A DNA stretch of 64,000 nucleotides, from assembly GCF_030316845.1 (NCBI RefSeq), contig NZ_JASZYS010000011.1, positions 62,001-126,000 on the forward strand. Direction: 5' to 3'. Shown here piece by piece: positions 55,618-64,000 of this stretch (positions are counted from its first letter, which is position 1; each line of letters starts with the position of its first letter). The position numbers were made by a program, and so were the translations under genes. Below the pieces are notes generated by a model. It was not told where the DNA came from and ran no database searches. It saw nothing but the letters and a program-made list of their open reading frames with translations. This DNA is from Variovorax davisae. GTDB lineage: Bacteria; Pseudomonadota; Gammaproteobacteria; Burkholderiales; Burkholderiaceae_C.

Positions 55618-57123
55618 ATGAAGGCCACCCTCCCACCACCGATCGCCGCTGCCCCCGCGGGGCTGGCGGCGCTCGAAGCACGCCTGCGCCAGGACCTGGC
55701 CTGGCTCGGCCTGCCCGCCAAGGCCTGGGTGCCCGTGAACGACGGGCCGGGCGAGGCGCCGCTGGACGTGGCCATCGTCGGCGGCGGCATGGCGGGCCTG
55801 GCCCTGCTGGCAACGCTCACGCACCTGGGCCTCCGCGCGCGCATCTACGACCGTTCGCCGGCCGGCTTCGAGGGCCCCTGGGCCACGACCGCGCGGATGG
55901 AGACGCTGCGCTCGCCCAAGGAACTCACCGGTCCCGCGCTGGGCCTGCCGGCGCTGACCTTCCGCGCCTGGTTCGAGGCCCGGTTCGGGCTGGCGGCCTG
56001 GGACACGCTCGACAAGATCCCGCGCCTGCAGTGGGCCGAGTACCTGCGCTGGTACCGCCGCGTGCTGGGCCTGGACGTGCGCAACGACCAGCAGGTGCGG
56101 GCGGTGCTGCCGCGCGCCGACGGCGTGGTGCGGCTCGACCTGCTGGACGGCACGGCCGACGGCAAGGCCTACAGCGTCCAGGCGCGCCACGTGGTGCTCG
56201 CCACCGGCCGCGACGGCCTGGGCGGCGCCTGGGTGCCCGACTGGGCGGCCGCGCTGCCGCGTGACCAATGGGGGCATTCGTCCGATCTCTGGGATGCCGA
56301 GAGCCTGCGCGGCCGGCGGGTCGCGGTGGTCGGCGGCGGGGCTTCGGCGATGGACGCCGCCGCCTCGGCGCTCGAAGCCGGCGCCGCGCGGGTCGACCTG
56401 CTGATCCGGCGCGCCGACCTGCCGCGCGTCAACAAGGGCAAGGGCGCGGGCAGCCCGGGGATGGTGCATGGCTTCTGGCAGCTGCCGGACGAATGGAAAT
56501 GGCGCATGCGCCACTACATCAACGTCCAGCAGGTGCCGCCGCCGCACGGCAGCACGCTGCGCGTGTCGCGCCATGCCGCCGCCCATTTCCAGCTCGGCAC
56601 CTCGGTGCTCGGCGCCGCCCGGCGAGCCGACGGCGCGCTGCGGCTCGACACCAGCCGGGGCCCGCTGGCGGTCGACTTCGTGGTCTTCAGCACGGGCTTT
56701 CGCACCGACTGGGCGCTGCGCCCCGAGTTCGCCGCCTTCGCGCCGCAGGTGCGGGTCTGGCAGGACCGCTTCGCGGCGCCCGAGGGCATGGCCGACACCG
56801 AACTGGCCGAGTCGCCCGACCTCGGCCCGCTGTTCGAGTTCCAGCCGAAGACGCCGGGCGCCTGCCCGGGGCTGGAGCGCGTGCACTGCTTCAACTACGC
56901 CGCCTCGCTCTCGCACGGCGCCGCCGCCGGCGACATTCCGCAGATCACCGACGGCGCCCAGCGGCTGGCGCGCGGCTTGGCGGCGAAGCTGCTGAGCGAG
57001 GACGCCGAGCAGCATTTCGCCGCGATGCAAAGCTACGCCGAGCCTGAGCTCGATGGCGACGAATGGACGCCCTCGGTGCTGCCGCCGTACGTCGAGGCGG
57101 CCGACCGCGAGGTCGCGCAGTGA
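55618..57123 (+). CDS. Flavin-containing monooxygenase-like FAD/NAD(P)-binding oxidoreductase
   Basis: A 501-residue flavoprotein. The FAD motif is GGGMAG (55-60) and the NAD(P) motif is GGGASA (239-244), with the connecting ATGRDG and FSTGFRTD segments of class-B monooxygenases (FMO/SidA-like). WATTARMETLRSPKELTGPALGLP resembles the early loop of these enzymes. The catalytic type may be N- or S-oxygenation or Baeyer-Villiger oxidation. It leads directly (4-bp GTGA overlap) into a Dpp-type importer, so it probably acts on the imported compound. The substrate is unknown. Confidence 0.85.
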   Translation: MKATLPPPIAAAPAGLAALEARLRQDLAWLGLPAKAWVPVNDGPGEAPLDVAIVGGGMAGLALLATLTHLGLRARIYDRSPAGFEGPWATTARMETLRSPKELTGPALGLPALTFRAWFEARFGLAAWDTLDKIPRLQWAEYLRWYRRVLGLDVRNDQQVRAVLPRADGVVRLDLLDGTADGKAYSVQARHVVLATGRDGLGGAWVPDWAAALPRDQWGHSSDLWDAESLRGRRVAVVGGGASAMDAAASALEAGAARVDLLIRRADLPRVNKGKGAGSPGMVHGFWQLPDEWKWRMRHYINVQQVPPPHGSTLRVSRHAAAHFQLGTSVLGAARRADGALRLDTSRGPLAVDFVVFSTGFRTDWALRPEFAAFAPQVRVWQDRFAAPEGMADTELAESPDLGPLFEFQPKTPGACPGLERVHCFNYAASLSHGAAAGDIPQITDGAQRLARGLAAKLLSEDAEQHFAAMQSYAEPELDGDEWTPSVLPPYVEAADREVAQ

Positions 57124-58094
57124 CCGGCTGGCTGCTGCGCCGGCTGCTGCAGGCGCTGCTGGTGGTGGTGGCGATGACGCTGATCGTCTTCCTCGGCCTG
57201 CACGCCATCGGCAACCCGATCGACATCCTGATCGGCGAGGACATGAACCAGCAGGAGCGGCTGGCCGCCATCGCCCGGCTCGGGCTCGACCAGCCGCTGT
57301 GGCGCCAGTACCTGGCCTTCGTGGACGGCGCGCTGCACGGCAGCCTGGGCCGCAGCTTCGTCTACCAGGAGGACGCGGTGCGCCTGATCCTGCAGCGGCT
57401 GCCGGCGACCATGGAGCTGGCCTTCGCCGCGCTGCTGATGGCGATCGTGGTCGGCGTGCCGCTGGGGCTGTTCGCCGGCATGAAGCCGGAGCACCCGGTG
57501 TCGCGCGCGCTGATGGCGACCAGCATCGTCGGCTTCTCGCTGCCGGCCTTCTGGGTGGCGCTGATGCTGATCATGGTCTTCAGCGTGCAGCTCGGCTGGC
57601 TGCCGGCCAGCGGCCGCGGCGAGACCCGGGCGCTGTTCGGCGTGCAGTGGTCCTGGCTCACGCTCGACGGGCTGCAGCACCTGCTGCTGCCGGCCTTCAA
57701 CCTCGCGCTGTTCAAGATCTCGCTGGTGCTGCGGCTCACGCGCGCCGGCGTGCGCGAGGTGCTGCCGCAGGACTTCGTGAAGTTCGCGCGCGCCAAGGGC
57801 CTCTCGCCCACCCGCGTGATGGTGATGCACGTGCTGCGCAACACCATGATCCCGCTGGTCACCGTGCTCGGGCTGGAGCTGGGCGCGACCATCGCCTACG
57901 CGGTGGTCACCGAGTCCATCTTCGCCTGGCCGGGGGCCGGCAAGCTGATCCTCGACAGCATCAACTCGCTCGACCGGCCGGTGGTGGTGGCCTACCTGAT
58001 GGTGGTGGTCGTGATCTTCGTGACCTTGAACCTGATCGTGGCCCTGCTCTACAAGCTGCTGGACCCGCGGGTCCGGCTGGAAGGCGCCCGATGA
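57120..58094 (+). CDS. DppB-type ABC transporter permease
   Basis: A 324-residue inner-membrane permease. It starts at GTG 57120 overlapping the flavoprotein stop; the longer in-frame ATG at 57063 would add only a charged shadow sequence. Landmarks are LLRRLLQALLVVVAMTLIVFLGLHAIG, AIARLGLDQPLWRQYLAFVDGALHGSLGRSF and VVTESIFAWPGAGKLILDSI. Confidence 0.93.
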   Translation: MTGWLLRRLLQALLVVVAMTLIVFLGLHAIGNPIDILIGEDMNQQERLAAIARLGLDQPLWRQYLAFVDGALHGSLGRSFVYQEDAVRLILQRLPATMELAFAALLMAIVVGVPLGLFAGMKPEHPVSRALMATSIVGFSLPAFWVALMLIMVFSVQLGWLPASGRGETRALFGVQWSWLTLDGLQHLLLPAFNLALFKISLVLRLTRAGVREVLPQDFVKFARAKGLSPTRVMVMHVLRNTMIPLVTVLGLELGATIAYAVVTESIFAWPGAGKLILDSINSLDRPVVVAYLMVVVVIFVTLNLIVALLYKLLDPRVRLEGAR

Positions 58095-58999
58095 GCGGCG
58101 TGAACGTGGCGAAGACCTACGACGAGCGTTCCATCTGGTGGCGGGTCGCGGCCGACTTCCTGCATTCGCGCATCGCGGTGGGCGGGCTGGTGGTGCTGGG
58201 CCTCGTGGTGCTGGCCGCGCTGCTGGCGCCCTGGATCACACCGCAGAACCCCTACGACCTGCTGCAGCTGGACGTGCTCGACGCCCGCCTGCCGCCGGGC
58301 TCGCCCAGCAGCGAGGGCGGCTACACCTACTGGCTCGGCACCGACGGCCAGGGCCGGGACCTGTACTCGGCCATCATCTACGGGCTGCGCATCAGCCTGA
58401 CGGTCGGCGTCGGCTCGGCGCTGATCGCCGCGGTGATCGGCACCCTGGTCGGGCTGGTGGCCGCCTACGCGGGCGGCAAGGTCGACGCGCTGCTGATGCG
58501 GCTGGTCGACCTGCTGCTGTCGTTCCCGACCATCCTGATGGCGCTGATGATCCTGGCCTATGTCGGCAAGGGCGTGGGCAACGTCATGCTGACGCTGGTG
58601 CTGCTCGAATGGGCCTACTACGCGCGCACCGCGCGGGGCCAGGCCCTGGTCGAGGCGCGGCGCGAGTACGTCGATGCGGCGCAGGGGCAGGGCATTCCGC
58701 GCTGGCGCATCCTCACCGGCCACATCCTGCCGAACTGCCTGCCGCCGCTGCTGGTCATCGGCGCGCTGCAGATCGCGCGCGCCATCACGCTGGAGGCGAC
58801 GCTGTCCTTCCTGGGGCTGGGCGTGCCGATCACCGAGCCCTCGCTCGGCCTGCTTATTTCCAACGGCTACCAGTACCTGCTGTCGAACGAGTACTGGATC
58901 AGCTTCTTTCCCGGCGTTGCCCTGCTGGCCGCCATCGTCGCGATCAACCTGGTGGGCGACCAGCTGCGCGACGTGCTCAACCCGAGGCTGCAGAAATGA
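58091..58999 (+). CDS. DppC-type ABC transporter permease
   Basis: A 302-residue inner-membrane permease. After span 1 (AVGGLVVLGLVVLAALLAPWI) comes WLGTDGQGRDLYSAIIYGLRISLTVG and the EAA loop EYVDAAQGQGIPRWRILTGHILPN. The loop between span 1 and the GTDGQGRD mark is longer than usual (DLLQLDVLDARLPPGSPSSEGGYTYW). Its ATG overlaps the DppB stop. Confidence 0.93.
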   Translation: MSGVNVAKTYDERSIWWRVAADFLHSRIAVGGLVVLGLVVLAALLAPWITPQNPYDLLQLDVLDARLPPGSPSSEGGYTYWLGTDGQGRDLYSAIIYGLRISLTVGVGSALIAAVIGTLVGLVAAYAGGKVDALLMRLVDLLLSFPTILMALMILAYVGKGVGNVMLTLVLLEWAYYARTARGQALVEARREYVDAAQGQGIPRWRILTGHILPNCLPPLLVIGALQIARAITLEATLSFLGLGVPITEPSLGLLISNGYQYLLSNEYWISFFPGVALLAAIVAINLVGDQLRDVLNPRLQK

Positions 59000-61062
59000 G
59001 CGCCGTTCTCGCACAGGAACCGGAAGTGCCGACGCTGGAGGTGCGCAACCTGCAGACCCGCTTCCACACCCGCGCCGGCGTGCTGCCGGTGGTCGACGGC
59101 GTGTCCTTCACGCTGGGCCGCGGCAAGGTGCTGGGGCTGGTGGGCGAGTCGGGCTCGGGCAAGTCGGTGACCGGCTTCTCGATCATGGGCCTGGTCGATC
59201 CGCCGGGCCGGGTGGAAGGCGGCCAGGTGCTGTTCCAGGGCCGCGACCTGACGCAGCTGGCGGCCGGCGAACGGCGCGCGCTGCGGGGCAATCGCATCGC
59301 GATGATCTTCCAGGACCCGATGGCCACGCTCAACCCGGTGCTGCGGGTCGACACGCAGATGATCGAGGCGGTGCAGGCGCACCGGCGGGTCTCGGCCGAA
59401 GAAGCGCGCCGCCATGCCCGCGACACGCTGGGGCGGATGGGCATCCCGAGCCCGGACGAACGGCTGCGCGCCTACCCGCACCAGCTCTCGGGCGGCATGC
59501 GCCAGCGGGTGGCGATCGCCATCGCGATGCTGCACGGCCCCGACCTGATCATCGCGGACGAACCGACCACGGCGCTCGACGTCACGATCCAGGCGCAGAT
59601 CCTCTCCGAGGTGCAGAAGCTGGTGCGTGACACCGGCACCTCGCTGATCTGGATCAGCCACGACCTGTCGGTGGTGGCGGGCCTGGCCGACGAGATCGCC
59701 GTGATGTACGCGGGACGCATCGTCGAGCACGGCACGGTGGACGACGTGCTCGACCATCCCCGCCATCCTTACACCCGCGGGCTGATCGACAGCCTGCCGG
59801 GCGCCAACGCGCGCGGCGCGCGGCTGCGGCAGATCCAGGGCATGACGCCCAGCCTGCTGAAGATGCCGGCCGGCTGCGCCTTCGCGCCGCGCTGCCCCCA
59901 TGCGGACGCGGCCTGCGAGGCGCGCCCGGAGCTCTCGCGGCCGCGCCCCGAAGCGCCGTGGCACGAGGTGCGCTGCTTCCATCCGCAGCACGGCAGGCAG
60001 GCGGCGCCGGCCGCGGTGCGCCTTCCGGCCGCGCCGCGGGCGCCGGCGGCCAACGACCAGGCGCCGCCGCTGATCGCGCTGCGGCAGGTCGCGCAGCGCT
60101 TCGGCGCCACGCCGCCGCCCGGGGTGGTGGGGCGCGCGCTGCGCAGCGTCGGCTGGAGCCGGCCGCCGGTGGTCACGCATGCGGTCGACGGCGTCGACCT
60201 GTCGGTGCGGCCCGGCGAAGTGGTCGGGCTGGTCGGCGAATCCGGCTGCGGCAAGTCGACCCTGGGCCGCATCGCGGCCGGCCTGCTCGCGCCCACCGAA
60301 GGCGAGGTGATCGTCGACGGCACGCCGGCCGCGGACTTCACGCCGGCCGAGCAGCTGGCCGCGCGGCTGCGCATCCAGATGGTGTTCCAGGACCCGTATG
60401 CGAGCCTGAACCCGCGGCTGCGCGTCTCGCGCATCGTCGGCGAGGCCGCCTTGCTGCATGGTCTGACCGACGCGGCCGGGCTCGACGACTACGTCTGCGC
60501 CCAGCTGCAGCGCGCCGGACTCGACCCCGCGCTGCGCCACCGCTACCCGCACCAGTTCAGCGGCGGCCAGCGCCAGCGCATCGGCATCGCCCGGGCGCTG
60601 GCGGTGCAGCCATCGATGCTGGTGAGCGACGAGGCGGTGGCGGCGCTGGACGTGTCGATCCAGGCCCAGATCCTGAACCTCTTCATGGACCTGCGCGACC
60701 AGCTGGGCCTGGCCTACCTGTTCATCAGCCATGACCTCGGCGTGATCGAGCACCTGTGCGACCGCGTGGCCGTGATGTACCTCGGCCGGGTGGTCGAGAG
60801 CGCGCCGGTGGCCGAGCTGTTCGCGCGCCCCGCGCATCCCTACACCCAGGCGCTGCTGGCCGAGATTCCGAGCATCGCCGCGCGCGGCGCGCGCTTCAGC
60901 GCGATCCGCGGCGAGATCCCGAGCCCGATCGCGCCGCCCTCCGGCTGCCACTTCCACCCGCGCTGCCCGCACGCGATGCCGCGCTGCCGCACCGAGGCGC
61001 CGCGGCTGCGCGGCATCGCCATCCACCACACGAGCGCGTGCCACCTGCACGACGCCCACTGA
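58996..61062 (+). CDS. Fused two-domain ABC ATPase (DppD-DppF type)
   Basis: A 688-residue protein with two nucleotide-binding domains. Domain 1 has GESGSGKSV, LSGGMRQRVAIA and LIIADEPTTALD, then the OppD-type Cys-rich motif CAFAPRCPHADAACEARPE. Domain 2 has GESGCGKST, FSGGQRQRIGIARAL and a second Cys motif CHFHPRCPHAMPRC. In domain 2, Walker B reads MLVSDEAVAALDVSIQ, with ALA replacing the usual proline and threonine-serine of DEPTSALD. The catalytic Glu is kept. It overlaps the DppC stop by 4 bp and precedes the binding-protein gene. Confidence 0.93.
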   Translation: MSAVLAQEPEVPTLEVRNLQTRFHTRAGVLPVVDGVSFTLGRGKVLGLVGESGSGKSVTGFSIMGLVDPPGRVEGGQVLFQGRDLTQLAAGERRALRGNRIAMIFQDPMATLNPVLRVDTQMIEAVQAHRRVSAEEARRHARDTLGRMGIPSPDERLRAYPHQLSGGMRQRVAIAIAMLHGPDLIIADEPTTALDVTIQAQILSEVQKLVRDTGTSLIWISHDLSVVAGLADEIAVMYAGRIVEHGTVDDVLDHPRHPYTRGLIDSLPGANARGARLRQIQGMTPSLLKMPAGCAFAPRCPHADAACEARPELSRPRPEAPWHEVRCFHPQHGRQAAPAAVRLPAAPRAPAANDQAPPLIALRQVAQRFGATPPPGVVGRALRSVGWSRPPVVTHAVDGVDLSVRPGEVVGLVGESGCGKSTLGRIAAGLLAPTEGEVIVDGTPAADFTPAEQLAARLRIQMVFQDPYASLNPRLRVSRIVGEAALLHGLTDAAGLDDYVCAQLQRAGLDPALRHRYPHQFSGGQRQRIGIARALAVQPSMLVSDEAVAALDVSIQAQILNLFMDLRDQLGLAYLFISHDLGVIEHLCDRVAVMYLGRVVESAPVAELFARPAHPYTQALLAEIPSIAARGARFSAIRGEIPSPIAPPSGCHFHPRCPHAMPRCRTEAPRLRGIAIHHTSACHLHDAH

Positions 61063-61098
61063 GTCCCTGCTTCACTTGTCCTTATTGAGGGTATCCAC

Positions 61099-62664
61099 AT
61101 GAACCGCCTGCTTCCCATCGTTGCCGCCGCGCTGCTCGCCAGCGGGGTCGCCGCGTCCGCCCAGACCCTGTCCATCGGCTTCGCCGACCCGATCTCCTCG
61201 GTCGACCCGGAGCTCAACAACCATGCGGGCGACCGTTCGCTGGCGCTGCATTTCTGGGACTCGATCATCAATTCGCGCGACGGCGGCAAGCTGGAGCCCG
61301 CGCTGGCAACGAGCTGGAAGGCGCTCGACGACAAGACCTGGGAATTCAAGCTGCGCACCGACATCAAGTGGCAGGACGGCCGGCCCTTCACGGCCGACGA
61401 CATCGTGTTCTCCTTCCAGCGCGCGCGCAACGTGCCGGGCAGCGTGGCCTCGTATTCGGGCGCGCTGCGCACGGTCGAATCGGCCACCGCCAAGGACCCG
61501 GCGACGCTGATCGTCAAGACCAGCACGCCCAACCCGATGCTGCCGCTGGACATCGCGTCGATCTACATCGTGAGCAAGCATGTCGGCGAGAAGTCCAAGA
61601 CCGAGGACTACAACGCCGGCCGCGCCGTGGTCGGCTCGGGCCCCTACAAGTTCATCTCCTACGTGCCGGGCGATCGCACGGTGTTCGAGCGCAATCCCGG
61701 CTACTACGGGCCGAAGCCGCTGTGGGAGAAGGTCAACTACCGCTTCATCAGCAACGGCGCGGCGCGCACGGCGGCCCTGCTGGCCGGCGACGTCGACGTG
61801 ATCGACAAGGTCGCGGTGACCGACGTGGAGAAGCTGCGCAAGGACCCGAAGGTCAGTGTCTACACCTACCCGGGCCTGCGCGTGCTGCTGCTGCAGCCGA
61901 ACTTCAAGGCCGGGGCCAACGAGTTCATCACCGACAACGCGGGCAAGCCGCTGGAGAAGAACCCGCTGCTCGACGTCCGGGTTCGCCAGGCGCTGTCGCT
62001 GGCCATCAACCGCAAGGCGATCGTCGACCGCATCCTGCAGGGCACCGTGACCGAAGCCAACCAGTGGATGCCCAAGGGCAGCTTCGGCTACAACCCCGAG
62101 GTGGCCGCCATCCCCTACAACATCGAGCAGGCCAAGAAACTGCTGGCCGAGGCGGGCTTTCCGCAGGGCTTCCAGATCACGATCCACGTGCCGGGCGACC
62201 GCTATCCGCAGGCCCCCGAGACGGTGCAGGCCGTGGCGCAGTTCTGGAGCCGCATCGGCGTGAAGACCAAGGTCGAGGTGGTGCCCTGGTCGGTGTATTC
62301 GAGCCGCGCCACCAAGAACGAGTACGCGGTCAGCGTGATAGCCTGGGGCAACGGCACCGGCGAGGCCGGCTACGGCCTGCTGCAGACCCTGGCCACGCCA
62401 GACGCCAAGCGCGGACGCGGCTCGAACAACTGGGGTGGCTACAGCAACGAGGCAGTCGACAAGGCGCTGGATGCCGCCACCGTCGAGTTCGATGCCAAGC
62501 GCCGCGAAGCCATCTTCCGCCATGCCGCCAAGCTGGTGACCGACGACGTGGGCCAGATCCCGCTTTATCACTACCAGAACATCTGGGCCGCGAAGAAGGG
62601 CCTGAAGGTCGTGCCGCTGCTGAGCGACCGCACGACCGCGATGCAGGTCACGCAGCTCAAGTGA
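61099..62664 (+). CDS. Family-5 (DppA-type) ABC substrate-binding protein
   Basis: A 521-residue periplasmic binding protein with a Sec signal (LLPIVAAALLASGVAASA, mature from QTLSIGF). Landmarks are LRTDIKWQDGRPFTADDIVFSFQRAR and VGSGPYKFISYVPGDRTVFERNPGYYG. GAGGG lies 7 bp before the ATG. It is downstream of its permeases and ATPase and completes the importer. The ligand may be a small peptide, amino-acid conjugate or similar; the flanking monooxygenase and BAAT-like hydrolase suggest an N-acyl or thioester-related compound, which is inference. Confidence 0.92.
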   Translation: MNRLLPIVAAALLASGVAASAQTLSIGFADPISSVDPELNNHAGDRSLALHFWDSIINSRDGGKLEPALATSWKALDDKTWEFKLRTDIKWQDGRPFTADDIVFSFQRARNVPGSVASYSGALRTVESATAKDPATLIVKTSTPNPMLPLDIASIYIVSKHVGEKSKTEDYNAGRAVVGSGPYKFISYVPGDRTVFERNPGYYGPKPLWEKVNYRFISNGAARTAALLAGDVDVIDKVAVTDVEKLRKDPKVSVYTYPGLRVLLLQPNFKAGANEFITDNAGKPLEKNPLLDVRVRQALSLAINRKAIVDRILQGTVTEANQWMPKGSFGYNPEVAAIPYNIEQAKKLLAEAGFPQGFQITIHVPGDRYPQAPETVQAVAQFWSRIGVKTKVEVVPWSVYSSRATKNEYAVSVIAWGNGTGEAGYGLLQTLATPDAKRGRGSNNWGGYSNEAVDKALDAATVEFDAKRREAIFRHAAKLVTDDVGQIPLYHYQNIWAAKKGLKVVPLLSDRTTAMQVTQLK

Positions 62665-62675
62665 AGGCTTGGCGC

Positions 62676-63995
62676 ATGAAGCTGAGCATCACGCCCGATG
62701 ACGCGCTGATCGACGTGCCGCGGCGCATCGCGCTCGATGGCCTGGCGCCGGGCGAGCAGGTCGAGGTCGCCAGCTGCACGCTGCGCGGGGCGGGCGTGCC
62801 GTGGCGCGCTTCGGCGCGTTTCGTCGCCGATGCCGCAGGCACGGTCGACCTGGGGCGAGACGCGCCGGTCGCGGGCAGCTACCAGGGCGTGTCGGCGATG
62901 GGCCTGGTCTGGTCGCAGGTGCCGGACTCGCCCGGTGCGCGCGAGCTCTTCGGCGGCGAGCCGGCGGCAGCGCTGCGCACCGACATCCAGGCGCGGCGCG
63001 ACGGCGATGCGCAGCCGCTGCGCGGCGGCTTCGTGCAGCGCCTGGCCGCGGAGGGCGTGACGCGCCGCGAAGTGCGCGAAGAGGGCCTGGTCGGCACGCT
63101 CTTCCTGCCCGCCGGGCCCGGTCCGCATCCCGCCGTGATGATCCTCAACGGCTCGGGCGGCGGCATCAACGAGCCGCGGGCCGCCCTGTATGCCTCGCAT
63201 GGCTACACGGCCTTCGCGCTCGGCTACTTCAAGGCACCGGGCCTGTCGGACTACATCTCGGCCACCCGGCTCGAGTACTTCGAGACCGCGCTGGCCTGGA
63301 TGCATCGCACGCTGAAGCCGCTGCGGGGCTTCGTCGCCCTCAGCGGCCAGTCGCGCGGCGGCGAACTGGTGCTGCTGCTGGGCACGCTGTTCCCGGCGTC
63401 CGTGTCGGCCGTGATCGGCTATGTGCCGGGCGCCGTGGTGCATTGCGCGCAGAACGCCTGCGATCCGGCGCTCGGCCGCGAAGGCCCGGCCTGGATCTTC
63501 CGAGGCCGCCCGCTGCCGCATGTGTGGGAGAACAACCGCACGGCGACCTGGGCGCCCTGGGACGAAGGCCCCGAGCCGCGCCGCCATGCCGATGCGCTGC
63601 TGACGGCGCTGCAGGACCCGGACGCCGTCGAACGCGCGCGCATCCCGGTGGAGAAGATCCGCGGCCCGGTGATGCTGCTGTCGGCCACGGACGACGGCTC
63701 CTGGCCGTCCAGCCTCTACGGCCGCATGGTGGCCGAGCGGCTCGCGCAGTTCGGGCACCCGCATGCGGTGTCGCACCTGGACTTCGAAGGCGCGGGCCAT
63801 TCGATCCTGTTCCCCTGCGTGCCGACCACGCAGCTCGGCTATGCGCACCCGGTGTCGGGCCGGCGCAGCACGTCGGGCGGCACGCCCGCCCACAACGCGC
63901 ATGCGGACGAGGCTTCCTGGCAGGGCGTGCTGCGCTTCCTGCAGCAGGCCGTGGCCGCGCGCATCGCATCCCCTGGAGACACAGCCCATGACTGA
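62676..63995 (+). CDS. Acyl-CoA thioester hydrolase/BAAT-family alpha/beta hydrolase
   Basis: A 439-residue protein with an N-terminal BAAT-like immunoglobulin-type domain (about 10-110) and a C-terminal alpha/beta hydrolase (about 140-430). The nucleophile is S226 in GQSRGG; D in SATDDGSWPS and H in GAGHSILFP complete the triad. The family cleaves acyl-CoA or transfers the acyl group to an amine such as glycine or taurine. BAAT proper uses a Cys nucleophile, so Ser here favours hydrolysis. ATG 62676 has AAGG 8 bp upstream; a GTG overlapping the previous stop (62661) is an alternative. It is the last complete gene of the operon. Confidence 0.87.
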   Translation: MKLSITPDDALIDVPRRIALDGLAPGEQVEVASCTLRGAGVPWRASARFVADAAGTVDLGRDAPVAGSYQGVSAMGLVWSQVPDSPGARELFGGEPAAALRTDIQARRDGDAQPLRGGFVQRLAAEGVTRREVREEGLVGTLFLPAGPGPHPAVMILNGSGGGINEPRAALYASHGYTAFALGYFKAPGLSDYISATRLEYFETALAWMHRTLKPLRGFVALSGQSRGGELVLLLGTLFPASVSAVIGYVPGAVVHCAQNACDPALGREGPAWIFRGRPLPHVWENNRTATWAPWDEGPEPRRHADALLTALQDPDAVERARIPVEKIRGPVMLLSATDDGSWPSSLYGRMVAERLAQFGHPHAVSHLDFEGAGHSILFPCVPTTQLGYAHPVSGRRSTSGGTPAHNAHADEASWQGVLRFLQQAVAARIASPGDTAHD

Positions 63996-64000
63996 TTCGC
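63988..64000 (+). CDS. Start of a further gene, cut by the window end
   Basis: ATG 63988 reads Met-Thr-Asp-Ser before the window stops. GGAG lies 9 bp upstream and the start overlaps the preceding stop by 8 bp, as expected for another gene in the operon. Nothing can be said about its product. Confidence 0.5.

Overview
The window is gene-dense, very GC-rich DNA with bacterial operon structure: 4-bp ATGA and GTGA overlaps, GTG and TTG starts, and Tat and Sec secreted binding proteins. Gene content (SsuABC-type, DmoA/SfnB-type and TauD-type sulfur genes, a ROK-controlled Frc-like sugar transporter, HxlR and LysR regulators) and codon use suggest a betaproteobacterium of the Burkholderiales, probably Comamonadaceae (Variovorax-like). 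The taxon is inferred, as no rRNA or tRNA gene is visible.

Positions 1-45,950 form a large organosulfur-scavenging island made of several operons. (i) 3317->1 (minus): SsuC-type permease, SsuB-type ATPase, SsuA-type Tat lipoprotein and a flavin monooxygenase cut by the window edge. (ii) 8704->3475 (minus): TauD/AtsK-type dioxygenase with a complete CUT1 (MalEFGK-like) importer. (iii) 10449->8836 (minus): a four-domain rhodanese, divergent from a fatty-acid-desaturase-like membrane protein. (iv) 21106->16711 (minus): TauD-type dioxygenase, SfnB/DszC-like oxidoreductase, orphan MetQ-like binding protein and LLM monooxygenase. (v) A divergent pair: SfnB-like oxidoreductase (22479->21217) and an operon (22626->31143) with two DmoA-like monooxygenases, a Dpp-type importer and a GNAT. 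(vi) 37784->31149 (minus): amidohydrolase, SsuA, two SsuC, SsuB and LLM monooxygenase. (vii) 45776->37869 (minus): DmoA-like monooxygenase, SfnB and a five-gene Dpp-type importer. Six reduced-flavin-dependent monooxygenases, three SfnB/DszC-like enzymes and two TauD-type dioxygenases therefore sit beside five complete importers. The likely job is uptake of many organosulfur compounds and oxidative C-S or C-O-S cleavage to release sulfite or sulfate when sulfate is scarce. A motif close to CATAAGCAnA lies upstream of most of these operons, suggesting one shared LysR-type activator encoded elsewhere. No flavin reductase is visible.

Positions 11.5-16.7 kb interrupt the island with redox and housekeeping genes: an MFS exporter, aldo/keto reductase, small unknown protein behind a strong terminator hairpin, RutE-like nitroreductase, ARD-like cupin that has lost its metal ligands, and an HxlR regulator divergent from an SDR across a perfect 12-bp inverted repeat.

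From 46 kb onward the content changes. An Frc-like sugar importer with a ROK repressor (50075->46016) is followed by a 390-bp regulatory gap and a membrane zinc-ribbon protein with a long Gly-Ala tail encoded by a hexanucleotide repeat. Next come a two-subunit Rieske oxygenase lacking electron-transfer partners, a 60-residue membrane protein and a LysR regulator. A tight operon then runs to the end of the window: flavoprotein monooxygenase, Dpp-type permeases, fused two-domain ATPase, binding protein, BAAT-like hydrolase and the first codons of another gene.
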